This document shows, one piece after another, positions 28,079 to 41,578 of a stretch of 64,000 nucleotides of DNA. The notes under the pieces were generated by a model. It was not told the DNA's origin and ran no database searches. It saw only the letters and a list, made by a program, of their open reading frames with translations. The DNA is from Leptidea sinapis. Its lineage: Eukaryota; Arthropoda; Insecta; Lepidoptera; Pieridae. The position numbers and the translations under genes were made by a program. The DNA lies in the NCBI RefSeq assembly GCF_905404315.1, contig NC_066280.1, positions 14,393,001 through 14,457,000 on the forward strand, in the 5' to 3' direction. Position 1 is the first letter of the stretch; the number at the start of each line of letters is the position of its first letter.

Positions 28079-28659
28079 AGAAAGATTTTGTGGTCAGTTT
28101 TCAAATCCAAGATGGCCGCCGCTCAAAAGAATGATAACTACATTATGGGTATCGTAACCCAGGTTCTCGAGGGTGCTGAGAACAATTTTGTGATCATTTT
28201 TCAAATCCAAGATGGCTGCCGCACAAAATTATATTTTCACCAATGTGGATATCGTGTCCGAGGTTCTCGAAGGTGTAGAAAACAATTTTGGGATCATTTT
28301 TAAATCCGAGATGGCCGCCGCTCAAAAGTATGATAACTAGATTATGGGAATCGTATCCTAGGTTCTCGAGGGTGCAGAGAAAGATTTGGTGATCATTTTT
28401 CAAATCCAAGATGGCTGCCGCACAAAATTATGATTTCAGCAATATGGATATCGTATCCTAGGTTCTTGAGGGTGCAGAAAACAATTTTGGGATCATTTTC
28501 AAATCCAAGATGGCCGCCGCGCAAAAGTATGATAACTACATTATGGGTATCGTATCCCAGGTTCTCGAAGGTGCAGAAAACAATTTTGGGATCATTTTCA
28601 AATCCAAGATGGCCGCCGCTCATAAGTATGATAACTACATTATGGGTATCGTATCCCAG
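28079..28659 (+). repeat. Linker satellite with TTCTTGAG / GCGCAAAAG units
   Basis: About six monomers. Three carry rare variants: GGTTCTTGAGG, which destroys the CTCGAG core (near 28,460), CCGCGCAAAAG (near 28,518) and GCTCATAAG (near 28,617). The same three in the same order recur at about 41,388-41,555 and 49,843-50,010, just upstream of the reverse-orientation segments, so this is a third copy of that short block. Confidence 0.8.
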
Positions 28660-30002
28660 GTTCTCGAGGGTGCTGAGAACGATTTTGTGATCATTTTTCC
28701 AATCCAAGATGGCCGCCGCTCAAAAGTATGATAACTACATTATGGGTATCGTATCCCAGGTTCTCGAGGGTGCTGAGAACAATTTTGTGATAATTTTTCA
28801 AATCCAAGATGGCCGCCGCACAAAAATATGTTTTCAGCAATATGGATATCGTGTCCGAGGTTCTCGAGGGTGAAGAAATCAATTTTGGGATCATTTTTAA
28901 ATCCGAGATGGCCGCCGCTCAAAAGTATGATGACTAGATTATGGGTATCGTATCAGAGGTTCTCGAGGGTGCTGAGAACAATTTTGTGATAATTTTTCAA
29001 ATCCAAGATGGCCGCCGCACAAAATTATAATTTCAGCAATATGGATATCTATCCCAGGTTCTCGAGGAAGCTGAGAACAATTTTGTGATCATTTTTCAAA
29101 TCCAAGATGGCCGCCGCACAAAACTATGATTTCAGCAATATGGATATCATACCCGAGGTTCTCGAGGGTGCAGAAAACGATTTTGTGATCATTTTTCAAA
29201 TCCAAGATGGCCGCTCAAAAGTATGATAACTACATTATGGGTTTCGTATCCCAGATTCTCGAGGGTGCTGAGAATAATTTTGGGATCATTTTCAAATCCA
29301 AGATGGCCGCCGCACAAAATTATCATTTTAGCAATTTGGATATCGTACCCGAGATTCTCGAGGGTGCAGAGAACGATTTTGTGTACAGTTTTCAAATACA
29401 AGATGGCCGCCGCTTAAAATTATGATTTCAGCAATTTGGATATCGTATCAGAGGTTCTCGAGGGTGCTGAGAACGATTCTGTAATTATTTTTCAAATCCA
29501 AGATGGCCGCCGCACAAAATCATGATTTCAGCAGTATGGATATCGTACCCGAGGTTCTCGAGGGTGCAGAGAACGATTTGGTGATCATTTTTCAAATCCA
29601 AGATGGCCGCCGCACAAAATTATCATTTCAGCAATTTGGATATTGTATCAGAGATTCTCGAGGGTGCTGAGAACGATTTTCGTGATTATTTTTCAAATCC
29701 AAGATGGCCGCCGCACAAAATTATGATTTCAGCAATATGGATATCGTACCCGAGGTTCTCGAGGGTGCAGAGAACGATTTGGTGATCATTTTTCAAATCC
29801 AAGATGGCCGCCGCACAAAATTATCATTTTAGCAATTTGGATATCGTACCCGAGATTCTCGAGGGTGCAGAGAACGATTTGGTGATCATTTTTCAAATCC
29901 AAGATGGCCGCCGCACAAAAATATGTATTCAGCAATATGGATATCGTGTCCGAGGTTCTCGAGGGTGAAGAATACAATTTTGGGATCATTTTTAAATCCG
30001 AA
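28660..30002 (+). repeat. Block D, copy 1 (indel-marked satellite block)
   Basis: About 1.34 kb recurring at offsets 5,153, 8,141 and 16,599 bp. Its units share private indels: GGATATCTATCCC with a missing G (near 29,042), GATGGCCGCTC lacking GCC (near 29,206) and GATTTTCGTGATTATT with an added base (near 29,674). This copy alone has AGCAGTATGG near 29,532. It ends at the palindrome-remnant junction at 30,003. Confidence 0.88.
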
Positions 30003-30034
30003 ATATCCATATATCGTATCAGACATTCTCGAGG
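30003..30034. repeat. Palindrome remnant, copy 1 (left arm lost)
   Basis: Bases 30,003-30,034 read ATATCCAT followed by the same right arm (ATATCGTATCAGACATTC...) as the other two centres. Only CCAT and four bases of the left arm remain; to the left is + orientation block D (ending CCGAAAT). The sequence to the right matches that after 51,303 at an offset of 21,292 bp. Confidence 0.92.
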
Positions 30035-30670
30035 GTGCTGAGAACGATTTTGTGATCATTTTTCAAAACCAAGATGGCTGCCGCACAAAATTATGTTTTC
30101 AGCAATATGGATATCGTGTCAAAGGTTCTCGAGGGTGCAGAAAACAATTTTGGGATCATTTTTAAATCCGAGATGGCCGCCTCTCAAAAGTATGATAACT
30201 AGATTATGGGAATCGTATCCCAGGTTCTCGAGGGTGCTGAGAACGATTTTGTGATCATTTTTCTAATCCAAGATGGCCGCCGCACAAAATTATGATTTCA
30301 GCAATATGGATATCGTACCCAAGGTTCTCCAGGGTGCAGAGAACGATTTGGTGATCATTTTTCAAATCCAAGATGGCCGCCGCACAAAATTATGATTTCA
30401 GCAATATGGATATCGTACCCGAGGTGCTCGAGGGTGCAGAGAACGATTTTGTGATCATTTTTCAAATCCAAGATGGCCGCCGCTCAAAAGTATGATAACT
30501 ACATTATGGGTATAGTATCCGTGGTTCTCGAGAGTGCAGAAAACAATTTTGGGATCATTTTTAAATCCGAGATGGCCGCCGCTCAAAAGTATGATAACTA
30601 GATTATGGGTATCGTATCCTAGGTTCTCGAGGGTGCTGAGAACGCTTTTGTGATCATTTTTCAAATCCAA

Positions 30671-31956
30671 GATGGCCGCCGCACAAAATTATGATTTCAG
30701 CAATATGGATATCGTGTCCGAGGTTCTCGAGGAAGCTGAGAACAATTTTGTGATCATTTTTCAAATCCAAGATGGCCGCCGCACAAAATTATGATTTCAG
30801 CAATATGGATATCGTGTCCAAGGTTCTCGAGGGTGAAGAAAATAATTTTGGGATCATTTTTAAATCCGAGATGGCCGCCGCTCAAAAGTATGATGACTAG
30901 ATTATGGGTATCGTATCAGAGGTTCTCGAGGGTGCTGTGAACGATTTTGTGATCATTATTCAAATCCTAGATTGCCGCCGCACAAAATTATGATTTCAGC
31001 AATATGGATATCGTACCCGAGGTTCTCGAGGGTGCAGAGAAAGATTTTTTGGTCAGTTTTCAAATCCAAGATGGCCGCCGCTCAAAAGAATGACAACTAC
31101 ATTATGGGTATCGTAACCCAGGTTCTCGAGGGTGCTGAGAACAATTTTGTGATCATTTTTCAAATCCAAGATGGCCGCCGCACAAAAGTATGATAACTAG
31201 ATTATGGGAATCGTATCCTAGGTTCTCGAGGGTGCAGAGAAAGATTTGGTGATCATTTTTCAAATCCAAGATGGCCGCCGCTCAAAAGTATGATTTCAGC
31301 AATATGGGTATCGTATCCTAGGTTCTCGAGAGTGCAGAAAACAATTTTGGGATCATTTTTAAATCCGAGATGGCCGCCGCTCAAAAGTATGATAACTACA
31401 TTATGGGTATCGTATCCCAGGTTCTCGAGGGTGCTGAGAACGATTTTGTGATCATTTTTCCAATCCAAGATGGCCGCCGCTCAAAAGTATGATAACTACA
31501 TTATGGGTATCGTATCCCAGGTTCTCGAGGGTGCTGAGAACGATTTTGTGATCATTTTTCCAATCCAAGATGGCCGCCGCTCAAAAGTATGATGACTAGA
31601 AAATGGGAATCGTATCCTCGGTTCTCGAGGGTGCAGAGAAGGATTCTGTGATCAGTTTTCAAATCCAAGTTGGCTGCCGCACAAAATTATGATTTCAGCA
31701 ATATGGATATCGTATCCTAGGTTCTCGAGAGTGCAGAAAACAATTTTGGGATCATTTTCAAATCCAAGATGGCCGCCGCTCAAAAGTATGATAACTTCAT
31801 TATGGGTATCGTATCCCAGGTTCTCGAGGGTGCTGAGAACGATTTTGTGATCATTTTTCCAATCCAAGATGGCCGCCGCTCAAAAGTATGATAACTACAT
31901 TATGGGTATCGTATCCCAGGTTCTCGAGGGTGCTGAGAACGATTTTGTGATCATTT
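30671..31956 (+). repeat. Module M, copy 2
   Basis: Matches 17,640-18,925 at an offset of 13,031 bp. It differs at single bases, such as GATGACTAGAAAATGGGAATC near 31,590, where copy 1 has GGGTATC. It lies downstream of the palindrome-remnant junction at 30.0 kb, as copies 3 and 4 lie downstream of the other two palindrome centres. Confidence 0.85.
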
Positions 31957-32251
31957 TTCAAATCCAAGATGGCTGCCGCACAAAATTATGTTTTCAGCAA
32001 TATGGATATCGTGTCAAAGGTTCTCGAGGGTGCAGAAAACAATTTTGGGATCATTTTTAAATCCGAGATGGCCGCCGCTCAAAAGTATGATAACTAGATT
32101 ATGGGAATCGTATCCCAGGTTCTCGAGGGTGCTGAGAACGATTTTGTGATCATTTTTCTAATCCAAGATGGCCGCCGCACAAAATTATGATTTCAGCAAT
32201 ATGGATATCGTACCCAAGGTTCTCCAGGGTGCAGAGAACGATTTGGTGATC

Positions 32252-35239
32252 ATTTTTCAAATCCAAGATGGCCGCCGCACAAAATTTTGATTTCAGCAAT
32301 ATGGATATCGTACCCGAGGTTCTCGAGGGTGCAGAGAACGATTTGGTGATCATTTTTCAAATACAAGATGGCCGCCGCACAAAACTATAATTTCAGCAAT
32401 ATGGATATCGTATCCCAGGTTCTCGAGGAAGCTGAGAACAATTTTGTGATCATTTTCAAATCCAAGATGGCCGCCGCACAAAATTATGATTTCAGCAATA
32501 TGGATATCGTACCCGAGGTTCTCGAGGGTGCAGAGAACGATTTTGTGATCATTTTTCAAATCCAAGATGGCCGCCGCTCAAAAGTATGATAACTACATTA
32601 TGGGTATAGTATCCGTGGTTCTCGAGAGTGCAGAAAACAATTTTGGGATCATTTTTAAATCCGAGATGGCCGCCGCTCAAATGTATGATAACTAGATTAT
32701 GGGTATCGTATCCTAGGTTCTCGAGGGTGCTGAGAACGATTTTGTGATCATTTTTCAAATCCAAGATGGCTGCCGCACAAAATTATGTTTTCAGCAATAT
32801 GGATATCGTGTCAAAGGTTCTCGAGGGTGCAGAAAACAATTTTGGGATCATTTTTAAATCCGAGATGGCCGCCGCTCAAAAGTATGATAACTAGATTATG
32901 GGAATCGTATCCCAGGTTCTCGAGGGTGCTGAGAACGATTTTGTGATCATTTTTCTAATCCAAGATGGCCGCCGCACAAAATTATGATTTCAGCAATATG
33001 GATATCGTACCCAAGGTTCTCCAGGGTGCAGAGAACGATTTGGTGATCATTTTTCAAATCCAAGATGGCCGCCGCACTAAATTTTGATTTTAGCAATATG
33101 GATATCGTACCCGAGGTTCTCGAGGATGCAGAGAACGATTTGGTGATCATTTTTCAAATACAAGATGGCCGCCGCACAAAACTATAATTTCAGCAATATG
33201 GATATCGTATCCCAGGTTCTCGAGGAAGCTGCGAACAATTTTGTGATCATTTTCAAATCCAAGATGGCCGCCGCACAAAATTATGATTTCAGCAATATGG
33301 ATATCGTACCCGAGGTTCTCGAGGGTGCAGAGAACGATTTTGTGATCATTTTTCAAATCCAAGATGGCCGCCGCTCAAAAGTATGATAACTATATTATGG
33401 ATATAGTATCCGTGGTTCTCGATAGTGCAGAAAACAATTTTGGGATCATTTTTAAATCCGAGATGGCCGCCGCTCAAATGTATGATAACTAGATTATGGG
33501 TATCGTATCCTAGGTTCTCGAGGGTGCTGAGAACGATTTTGTGATCATTTTTCAAATCCAAGATGGCCGCCGCTCAAAAGTATGATAACTACATTATGGG
33601 TATCGTATCCCAGGTTCTCGAGGGTGCTCAGAACGATTTTGTGATCATTTTTCCAATCCAAGATGGCCGCCGCTCAAAAGTATGATAACTACATTATGGG
33701 TATCGTAACCCAGGTTCTCGAGGGTGAATAAAACAATGTTGGGATCATTTTTAAATCCAAGATAGCCGCCGCTCAAAAGTATGATGACTACATTATGGGT
33801 ATCGTATCCCAGGTTCTCGAGGGTGCTGAGAACGATTTTGTAATCATTTTTCCAATCCAGGATGGCCGCCGCTCAAAAGTATGATAACTACATTATGGGT
33901 ATCGTATCCCAGGTTCTCGAGGGTGCTGAGAACAATTTTGTGATAATTTTTCAAATCCAAGATGGCCGCCGCACAAAAATATGTTTTCAGCAATGTTGAT
34001 ATCGTGTCCGAGGTTCTCGAGGGTGAAGAAATCAATTTTGGGATCATTTTTAAATCCGAGATGGCCGCCGCTCAAAAGTATGATCACTAGATTATGGGTA
34101 TCGTATCAGAGGTTCTCGAGGGTGCTGAGAACAATTTTGTGATAATTTTTCAAATCCAAGATGGCCGCCGCACAAAATTATAATTTCAGCAATATGGATA
34201 TCTATCCCAGGTTCTCGAGGAAGCTGAGAACAATTTTGTGATCATTTTTCAAATCCAAGATGGCCGCCGCACAAAACTATGATTTCAGCAATATGGATAT
34301 CATACCCGAGGTTCTCGAGGGTGCAGAAAACGATTTTGTGATCATTTTTCAAATCCAAGATGGCCGCTCAAAAGTATGATAACTACATTATGGGTTTCGT
34401 ATCCCAGATTCTCGAGGGTGCTGAGAATAATTTTGGGATCATTTTCAAATCCAAGATGGCCGCCGCACAAAATTATCATTTTAGCAATTTGGATATCGTA
34501 CCCGAGATTCTCGAGGGTGCAGAGAACGATTTTGTGTACAGTTTTCAAATACAAGATGGCCGCCGCTTAAAATTATGATTTCAGCAATTTGGATATCGTA
34601 TCAGAGGTTCTCGAGGGTGCTGAGAACGATTCTGTAATTATTTTTCAAATCCAAGATGGCCGCCGCACAAAATCATGATTTCAGCAATATGGATATCGTA
34701 CCCGAGGTTCTCGAGGGTGCAGAGAACGATTTGGTGATCATTTTTCAAATCCAAGATGGCCGCCGCACAAAATTATCATTTCAGCAATTTGGATATTGTA
34801 TCAGAGATTCTCGAGGGTGCTGAGAACGATTTTCGTGATTATTTTTCAAATCCGAGATGGCCGCCGCACAAAATTATGATTTCAGCAATATGGATATCGT
34901 ACCCGAGGTTCTCGAGGGTGCAGAGAACGATTTGGTGATCATTTTTCAAATCCAAGATGGCCGCCGCACAAAATTATCATTTTAGCAATTTGGATATCGT
35001 ACCCGAGATTCTCGAGGGTGCAGAGAACGATTTGGTGATCATTTTTCAAATCCAAGATGGCCGCCGCACAAAAATATGTATTCAGCAATATGGATATCGT
35101 GTCCGAGGTTCTCGAGGGTGAAGAATACAATTTTGGGATCATTTTTAAATCCGAAATGGCCGCCGCTCAAAAGTATGATAACTAGATTATGGGTATCGTA
35201 TCAGAGGTTCTCGAGGGTGCTGAGAACGATTATGTGATC
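32252..35239 (+). repeat. 2,988-bp (30-mer) tandem duplication, unit 1
   Basis: Repeats directly downstream at an offset of exactly 2,988 bp through many subtypes, including the GCACTAAATTTTGATTTTAGC unit (33,075 and 36,063), the GTGAATAAAACAATGTTGG unit (33,723 and 36,711) and all of block D. Private differences such as AAGCTGCGAAC near 33,228 occur only here. Confidence 0.9.
33813..35155 (+). repeat. Block D, copy 2
   Basis: Matches 28,660-30,002 at an offset of 5,153 bp with the same private indels. Beyond the point where copy 1 meets the palindrome centre, this copy continues with GAAATGGCCGCCGCTC, which shows what the uninterrupted sequence looks like. A local change is TCCGAGATGG near 34,851. 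Confidence 0.88.
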
Positions 35240-38228
35240 ATTTTTCAAATCCAAGATGGCCGCCGCACAAAATTTTGATTTCAGCAATATGGATATCGTA
35301 CCCGAGGTTCTCGAGGATGCAGAGAACGATTTGGTGATCATTTTTCAAATACAAGATGGCCGCCGCACAAAACTATAATTTCAGCAATATGGATATCGTA
35401 TCCCAGGTTCTCGAGGAAGCTGAGAACAATTTTGTGATCATTTTCAAATCCAAGATGGCCGCCGCACAAAATTATGATTTCAGCAATATGGATATCGTAC
35501 CCGAGGTTCTCGAGGGTGCAGAGAACGATTTTGTGATCATTTTTCAAATCCAAGATGGCCGCCGCTCAAAAGTATGATAACTACATTATGGGTATAGTAT
35601 CCGTGGTTCTCGAGAGTGCAGAAAACAATTTTGGGATCATTTTTAAATCTGAGATGGCCGCCGCTCAAAAGTATGATAACTAGATTATGGGTATCGTATC
35701 CTAGGTTCTCGAGGGTGCTGAGAACGATTTTGTGATCATTTTTCAAATCCAAGATGGCTGCCGCACAAAATTATGTTTTCAGCAATATGGATATCGTGTC
35801 AAAGGTTCTCGAGGGTGCAGAAAACAATTTTGGGATCATTTTTAAATCCGAGATGGCCGCCTCTCAAAAGTATGATAACTAGATTATGGGAATCGTATCC
35901 CAGGTTCTCGAGGGTGCTGAGAACGATTTTGTGATCATTTTTCTAATCCAAGATGGCCGCCGCACAAAATTATGATTTCAGCAATATGGATATCGTACCC
36001 AAGGTTCTCCAGGGTGCAGAGAACGATTTGGTGATCATTTTTCAAATCCAAGATGGCCGCCGCACTAAATTTTGATTTTAGCAATATGGATATCGTACCC
36101 GAGGTTCTCGAGGATGCAGAGAACGATTTGGTGATCATTTTTCAAATACAAGATGGCCGCCGCACAAAACTATAATTTCAGCAATATGGATATCGTATCC
36201 CAGGTTCTCGAGGAAGCTGAGAACAATTTTGTGATCATTTTCAAATCCAAGATGGCCGCCGCACAAAATTATGATTTCAGCAATATGGATATCGTACCCG
36301 AGGTTCTCGAGGGTGCAGAGAACGATTTTGTGATCATTTTTCAAATCCAAGATGGCCGCCGCTCAAAAGTATGATAACTATATTATGGATATAGTATCCG
36401 TGGTTCTCGATAGTGCAGAAAACAATTTTGGGATCATTTTTAAATCCGAGATGGCCGCCGCTCAAATGTATGATAACTAGATTATGGGTATCGTATCCTA
36501 GGTTCTCGAGGGTGCTGAGAACGCTTTTGTGATCATTTTTCAAATCCAAGATGGCCGCCGCTCAAAAGTATGATAACTACATTATGGGTATCGTATCCCA
36601 GGTTCTCGAGGGTGCTGAGAACGATTTTGTGATCATTTTTCAAATCCAAGATGGCCGCCGCTCAAAAGTATGATAACTACATTATGGGTATCGTAACCCA
36701 GGTTCTCGAGGGTGAATAAAACAATGTTGGGATCATTTTTAAATCCAAGATAGCCGCCGCTCAAAAGTATGATGACTACATTATGGGTATCGTATCCCAG
36801 ATTCTCGAGGGTGCTGAGAACGATTTTGTAATCATTTTTCCAATCCAGGATGGCCGCCGCTCAAAAGTATGATAACTACATTATGGGTATCGTATCCCAG
36901 GTTCTCGAGGGTGCTGAGAACAATTTTGTGATAATTTTTCAAATCCAAGATGGCCGCCGCACAAAAATATGTTTTCAGCAATATTGATATCGTGTCCGAG
37001 GTTCTCGAGGGTGAAGAAATCAATTTTGGGATCATTTTTAAATCCGAGATGGCCGCCGCTCAAAAGTATGATCACTAGATTATGGGTATCGTATCAGAGG
37101 TTCTCGAGGGTGCTGAGAACAATTTTGTGATAATTTTTCAAATCCAAGATGGCCGCCGCACAAAATTATAATTTCAGCAATATGGATATCTATCCCAGGT
37201 TCTCGAGGGAGCTGAGAACAATTTTGTGATCATTTTTCAAATCCAAGATGGCCGCCGCACAAAACTATGATTTCAGCAATATGGATATCATACCCGAGGT
37301 TCTCGAGGGTGCAGAAAACGATTTTGTGATCATTTTTCAAATCCAAGATGGCCGCTCAAAAGTATGATAACTACATTATGGGTTTCGTATCCCAGATTCT
37401 CGAGGGTGCTGAGAATAATTTTGGGATCATTTTCAAATCCAAGATGGCCGCCGCACAAAATTATCATTTTAGCAATTTGGATATCGTACCCGAGATTCTC
37501 GAGGGTGCAGAGAACGATTTTGTGTACAGTTTTCAAATACAAGATGGCCGCCGCTTAAAATTATGATTTCAGCAATTTGGATATCGTATCAGAGGTTCTC
37601 GAGGGTGCTGAGAACGATTCTGTAATTATTTTTCAAATCCAAGATGGCCGCCGCACAAAATCATGATTTCAGCAATATGGATATCGTACCCGAGGTTCTC
37701 GAGGGTGCAGAGAACGATTTGGTGATCATTTTTCAAATCCAAGATGGCCGCCGCACAAAATTATCATTTCAGCAATTTGGATATTGTATCAGAGATTCTC
37801 GAGGGTGCTGAGAACGATTTTCGTGATTATTTTTCAAATCCAAGATGGCCGCCGCACAAAATTATGATTTCAGCAATATGGATATCGTACCCGAGGTTCT
37901 CGAGGGTGCAGAGAACGATTTGGTGATCATTTTTCAAATCCAAGATGGCCGCCGCACAAAATTATCATTTTAGCAATTTGGATATCGTACCCGAGATTCT
38001 CGAGGGTGCAGAGAACGATTTGGTGATCATTTTTCAAATCCAAGATGGCCGCCGCACAAAAATATGTATTCAGCAATATGGATATCGTGTCCGAGGTTCT
38101 CGAGGGTGAAGAATACAATTTTGGGATCATTTTTAAATCCGAAATGGCCGCCGCTCAAAAGTATGATAACTAGATTATGGGTATCGTATCAGAGGTTCTC
38201 GAGGGTGCTGAGAACGATTATGTGATCA
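35240..38228 (+). repeat. 2,988-bp (30-mer) tandem duplication, unit 2
   Basis: Second turn of 32,252-35,239. Both units end in a monomer with GATTATGTGATCATT (35,228 and 38,216), after which the sequences part. The right two thirds of this unit were later included in the 8.46-kb-offset duplication. Confidence 0.9.
36801..38143 (+). repeat. Block D, copy 3
   Basis: Matches copy 2 at an offset of 2,988 bp as part of the 30-mer tandem duplication, with all private indels present. One local change is CTCGAGGGAGCTGAG near 37,203, where the others have CTCGAGGAAGC. Confidence 0.88.
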
Positions 38229-40740
38229 TTATTCAAATCCAAGATGGCCGCCGCACAAAATTATGATTTCAGCAATATGGATATCGTACCCGAGCTTCTC
38301 GAGGGTGCAGAGAAAGATTTTGTGGACAGTTTTCAAATCCAACATGGCCGCCACTCAAAAGTATGATAACTACATTATGAGTATCGTATCCCAGGTTCTC
38401 GAGGTTGCTGAGAACGATTTTGTGATCATTTTTCTAATCCAAGATGGCCGCCGCACAAAATTATCATTTCAGCAATTTGGATATCGTACCCGAGATTCTC
38501 GAGGTTGCAGAGAACGATTTTGTGATCATTTTTCAAATCCAAGATGGCCGCCGCTCAAAAGTATGATAACTACATTATGGGTATCGTATCCCAGGTTCTC
38601 GAGGGTGCTGAGAACGATTTTGTGATCATTTTTCCAATCCAAGATGGCCGCCGCTCAAAAGTATGATAAATACATTATGGGTATCGTAACCCAGGTTCTC
38701 GAGGGTGAATAAAACAATGTTGGGATGATTTTTAAATCCGAGATAGCCGCCGCTCAAAAGTATGATGACTTGATATTGGGTATCGTATCCTCGGTTCTCG
38801 AGGGTGCAGAGATAGATTCTGTGATCATTTTTCAAATCCAAGATGGCTGCCGCACAAAATTATCATTTCAGCAATATGGATATCGTACCCGAGATTCTCG
38901 AGGGTGCTGAGAACGATTTTGTGATCATTTTTCCAATCCAAGATGGCCGCCGCTCAAAAGTATGATAACTACATTATGGGTATCGTATCCCAGGTTCTCG
39001 AGGGTGCTGAGAACGATTTTGTGATCATTTTTCCAATCCAAGATGGCCGCCGCTCAAAAAAATGATAACTACATTATGGGTATCGTAACCCAGGTTCTCG
39101 AGGGTGAATAAAACAATGTTGGGATCATTTTTAAATCCAAGATAGCCGCCGCTCAAAAGTATGATGACTAGATATTGGGTATCGTATCCTCGGTTCTCGA
39201 GGGTGCAGAGAAGGATTCTGTGATCAGTTTTCAAATCCAAGTTGGCCGCCGCTCAAAAGTATGATAACTACATTATGGATATCGTATCAGACATTCTCGA
39301 GGGTGCTGAGAACGATTTTGTGATCATTTTTCAAATCCAAGATGGCTGCCGCACAAAATTATGTTTTCAGCAATATGGATATCGTGTCAAAGGTTCTCGA
39401 GGGTGCAGAAAACAATTTTGGGATCATTTTTAAATCCGAGATGGCCGCCGCTCAAAAGTATGATAACTAGATTATGGGAATCGTATCCCAGGTTCTCGAG
39501 GGTGCTGAGAACGATTTTGTGATCATTTTTCTAATCCAAGATGGCCGCCGCACAAAATTATGATTTCAGCAATATGGATATCGTACCCGAGGTTCTCGAG
39601 GGTGCAGAGAACGATTTGGTGATCATTTTTCAAATACAAGATGGCCGCCGCACAAAACTATAATTTCAGCAATATGGATATCGTATCCCAGGTTCTCGAG
39701 GAAGTTGAGAACAATTTTGTGATGATTTTCAAATCCAAGATGGCCGCCGCACAAAATTATGATTTCAGCAATATGGATATCGTACCCGAGGTTCTCGAGG
39801 GTGCAGAGAACGATTTTGCGATCATTTTTCAAATCCAAGATGGCCGCCGCTCAAAAGTATGATAACTACATTATGGGTATAGTATCCGAGGTTCTCGATA
39901 GTGCAGAAAACAATTTTGGGATCATTTTTAAATCCGAGATGGCCGCCGCTCAAAAGTATGATAACTTCATTATGGGTATCGTATCCCGGGTTCTCGAGGG
40001 TGCTGAGAACGATTTTGTGATCATTTTTCCAATCCAAGATGGCCGCCGCTCAAAAGTTTGATAACTACATTATGGGTATCGTATCCCAGGTTCTCGAGGG
40101 TGCTGAGAACGATTTTGTAATCATTTTTCCAATCCAGGATGGCCGCCGCTCAAAAGTATGATAACTACATTATGGGTATCGTATCCCAGGTTCTCGAGGG
40201 TGCTGAGAACAATTTTGTGATAATTTTTCAAATCCAAGATGGCCGCCGCACAAAAATATGTTTTCAGCAATATTGATATCGTGTCCGAGGTTCTCGAGGG
40301 TGAAGAAATCAATTTTGGGATCATTTTTAAATCCGAGATGGCCGCCGCTCAAAAGTATGATCACTAGATTATGGGTATCGTATCAGAGGTTCTCGAGGGT
40401 GCTGAGAACAATTTTGGGATCATTTTTCAAATCCAAGATGGCCGCCGCACAAAACTATAATTTCAGCAATATGGATATCGTATCCCAGGTTCTCGAGGAA
40501 GCTGAGAACAATTTTGTGATCATTTTTCAAATCCAAGATGGCCGCCGCACAAAACTATGATTTCAGCAATATGGATATCGTACCCGAGGTTCTCGAGGGT
40601 GCTGAGAACGATTTTGTGATCATTTTTCAAATACAAGATGGCCGCCGCACAAAAGTATGATAACTAGATTATGGGAATCGTATCCCAGGTTCTCGAGGGT
40701 GCTGAGAACGATTTTGTGAACATTTTTCTAATCCAAGATG

Positions 40741-40860
40741 GCCGCCGCACAAAAACTATGATTTCAGCAATATGGATATCGTACCCAGGTTCTCGAGGGT
40801 GCAGAGAACGATTTTGTGATCATTTTTTTTCTAATCCAAGATGGCCGCCGCACAAAATTA
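40741..40860 (+). repeat. Divergent patch inside the 5.49-kb block
   Basis: One monomer differs from its counterpart at about 49,199-49,315. It has an extra A in CACAAAAACTATG, a two-base loss giving GTACCCAGG, an intact TTCTCGAGG and an eight-T run (40,823-40,830). The counterpart has ACCCAAGGTTCTCCAGG and GATTTGGTG. Flanks on both sides match, including the shared GTGAACATTTTTC variant just upstream, so the patch looks like local replacement or gene conversion. Confidence 0.7.
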
Positions 40861-41578
40861 TGATTTCAGCAATATGGATATCGTACCCGAGGTTCTCGAG
40901 GATGCAGAGAACGATTTGGTGATCATTTTTCAAATACAAGATGGCCGCCGCACAAAACTATAATTTCAGCAATATGGATATCGTATCCCAGGTTCTCGAG
41001 GAAGCTGAGAACAATTTTGTGATCATTTTCAAATCCAAGATGGCCGCCGCACAAAATTATGATTTCAGCAATATGGATATCGTACCCGAGGTTCTCGAGG
41101 GTGCAGAGAACGATTTTGTGATCATTTTTCAAATCCAAGATGGCCGCCGCTCAAAAGTATGATAACTACATTATGGGTATAGTATCCGTGGTTCTCGATA
41201 GTGCAGAAAACAATTTTGGGATCATTTTTAAATCCGAGATGGTCGCCGCTCAAAAGTATGATAACTAGATTATGGGAATCGTATCCTAGGTTCTCGAGGG
41301 TGCAGAGAAAGATTTGGTGATCATTTTTCAAATCCAAGATGGCTGCCGCACAAAATTATGATTTCAGCAATATGGATATCGTATCCTAGGTTCTTGAGAG
41401 TTCAGAAAACAATTTTGGGATCATTTTCAAATCCAAGATGGCCGCCGCGCAAAAGTATGATAACTACATTATGGGTATCGTATCCCAGGTTCTCGAGGGT
41501 GCTGAGAACAATTTTGGGGTCATTTTCAAATCCAAGATGGCCGCCGCTCATAAGTATGATAACGACATTATGGGTATC

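Larger units (their letters stand above)
36085..41578 (+). repeat. 5.49-kb block, copy 1 (offset ~8,458 bp)
   Basis: Matches 44,543-50,033 at an offset of 8,458 bp, falling to 8,455 after the patch at about 40,741-40,860. It contains block D and the distinctive AGCTTCTCGAGG, CCAACATGGCC and ACTTGATATTGGG units near 38,290-38,780. It ends where the array switches to reverse orientation at TATC (41,575-41,578). Confidence 0.92.

Noticed and set aside
38263..38625. The longest open frame (120 codons), duplicated at 46,721-47,083
   Set aside because: It is simply about 3.6 monomers in which subtype changes happen to remove stops. The second copy is explained by the 8,458-bp-offset duplication and has no selection evidence.
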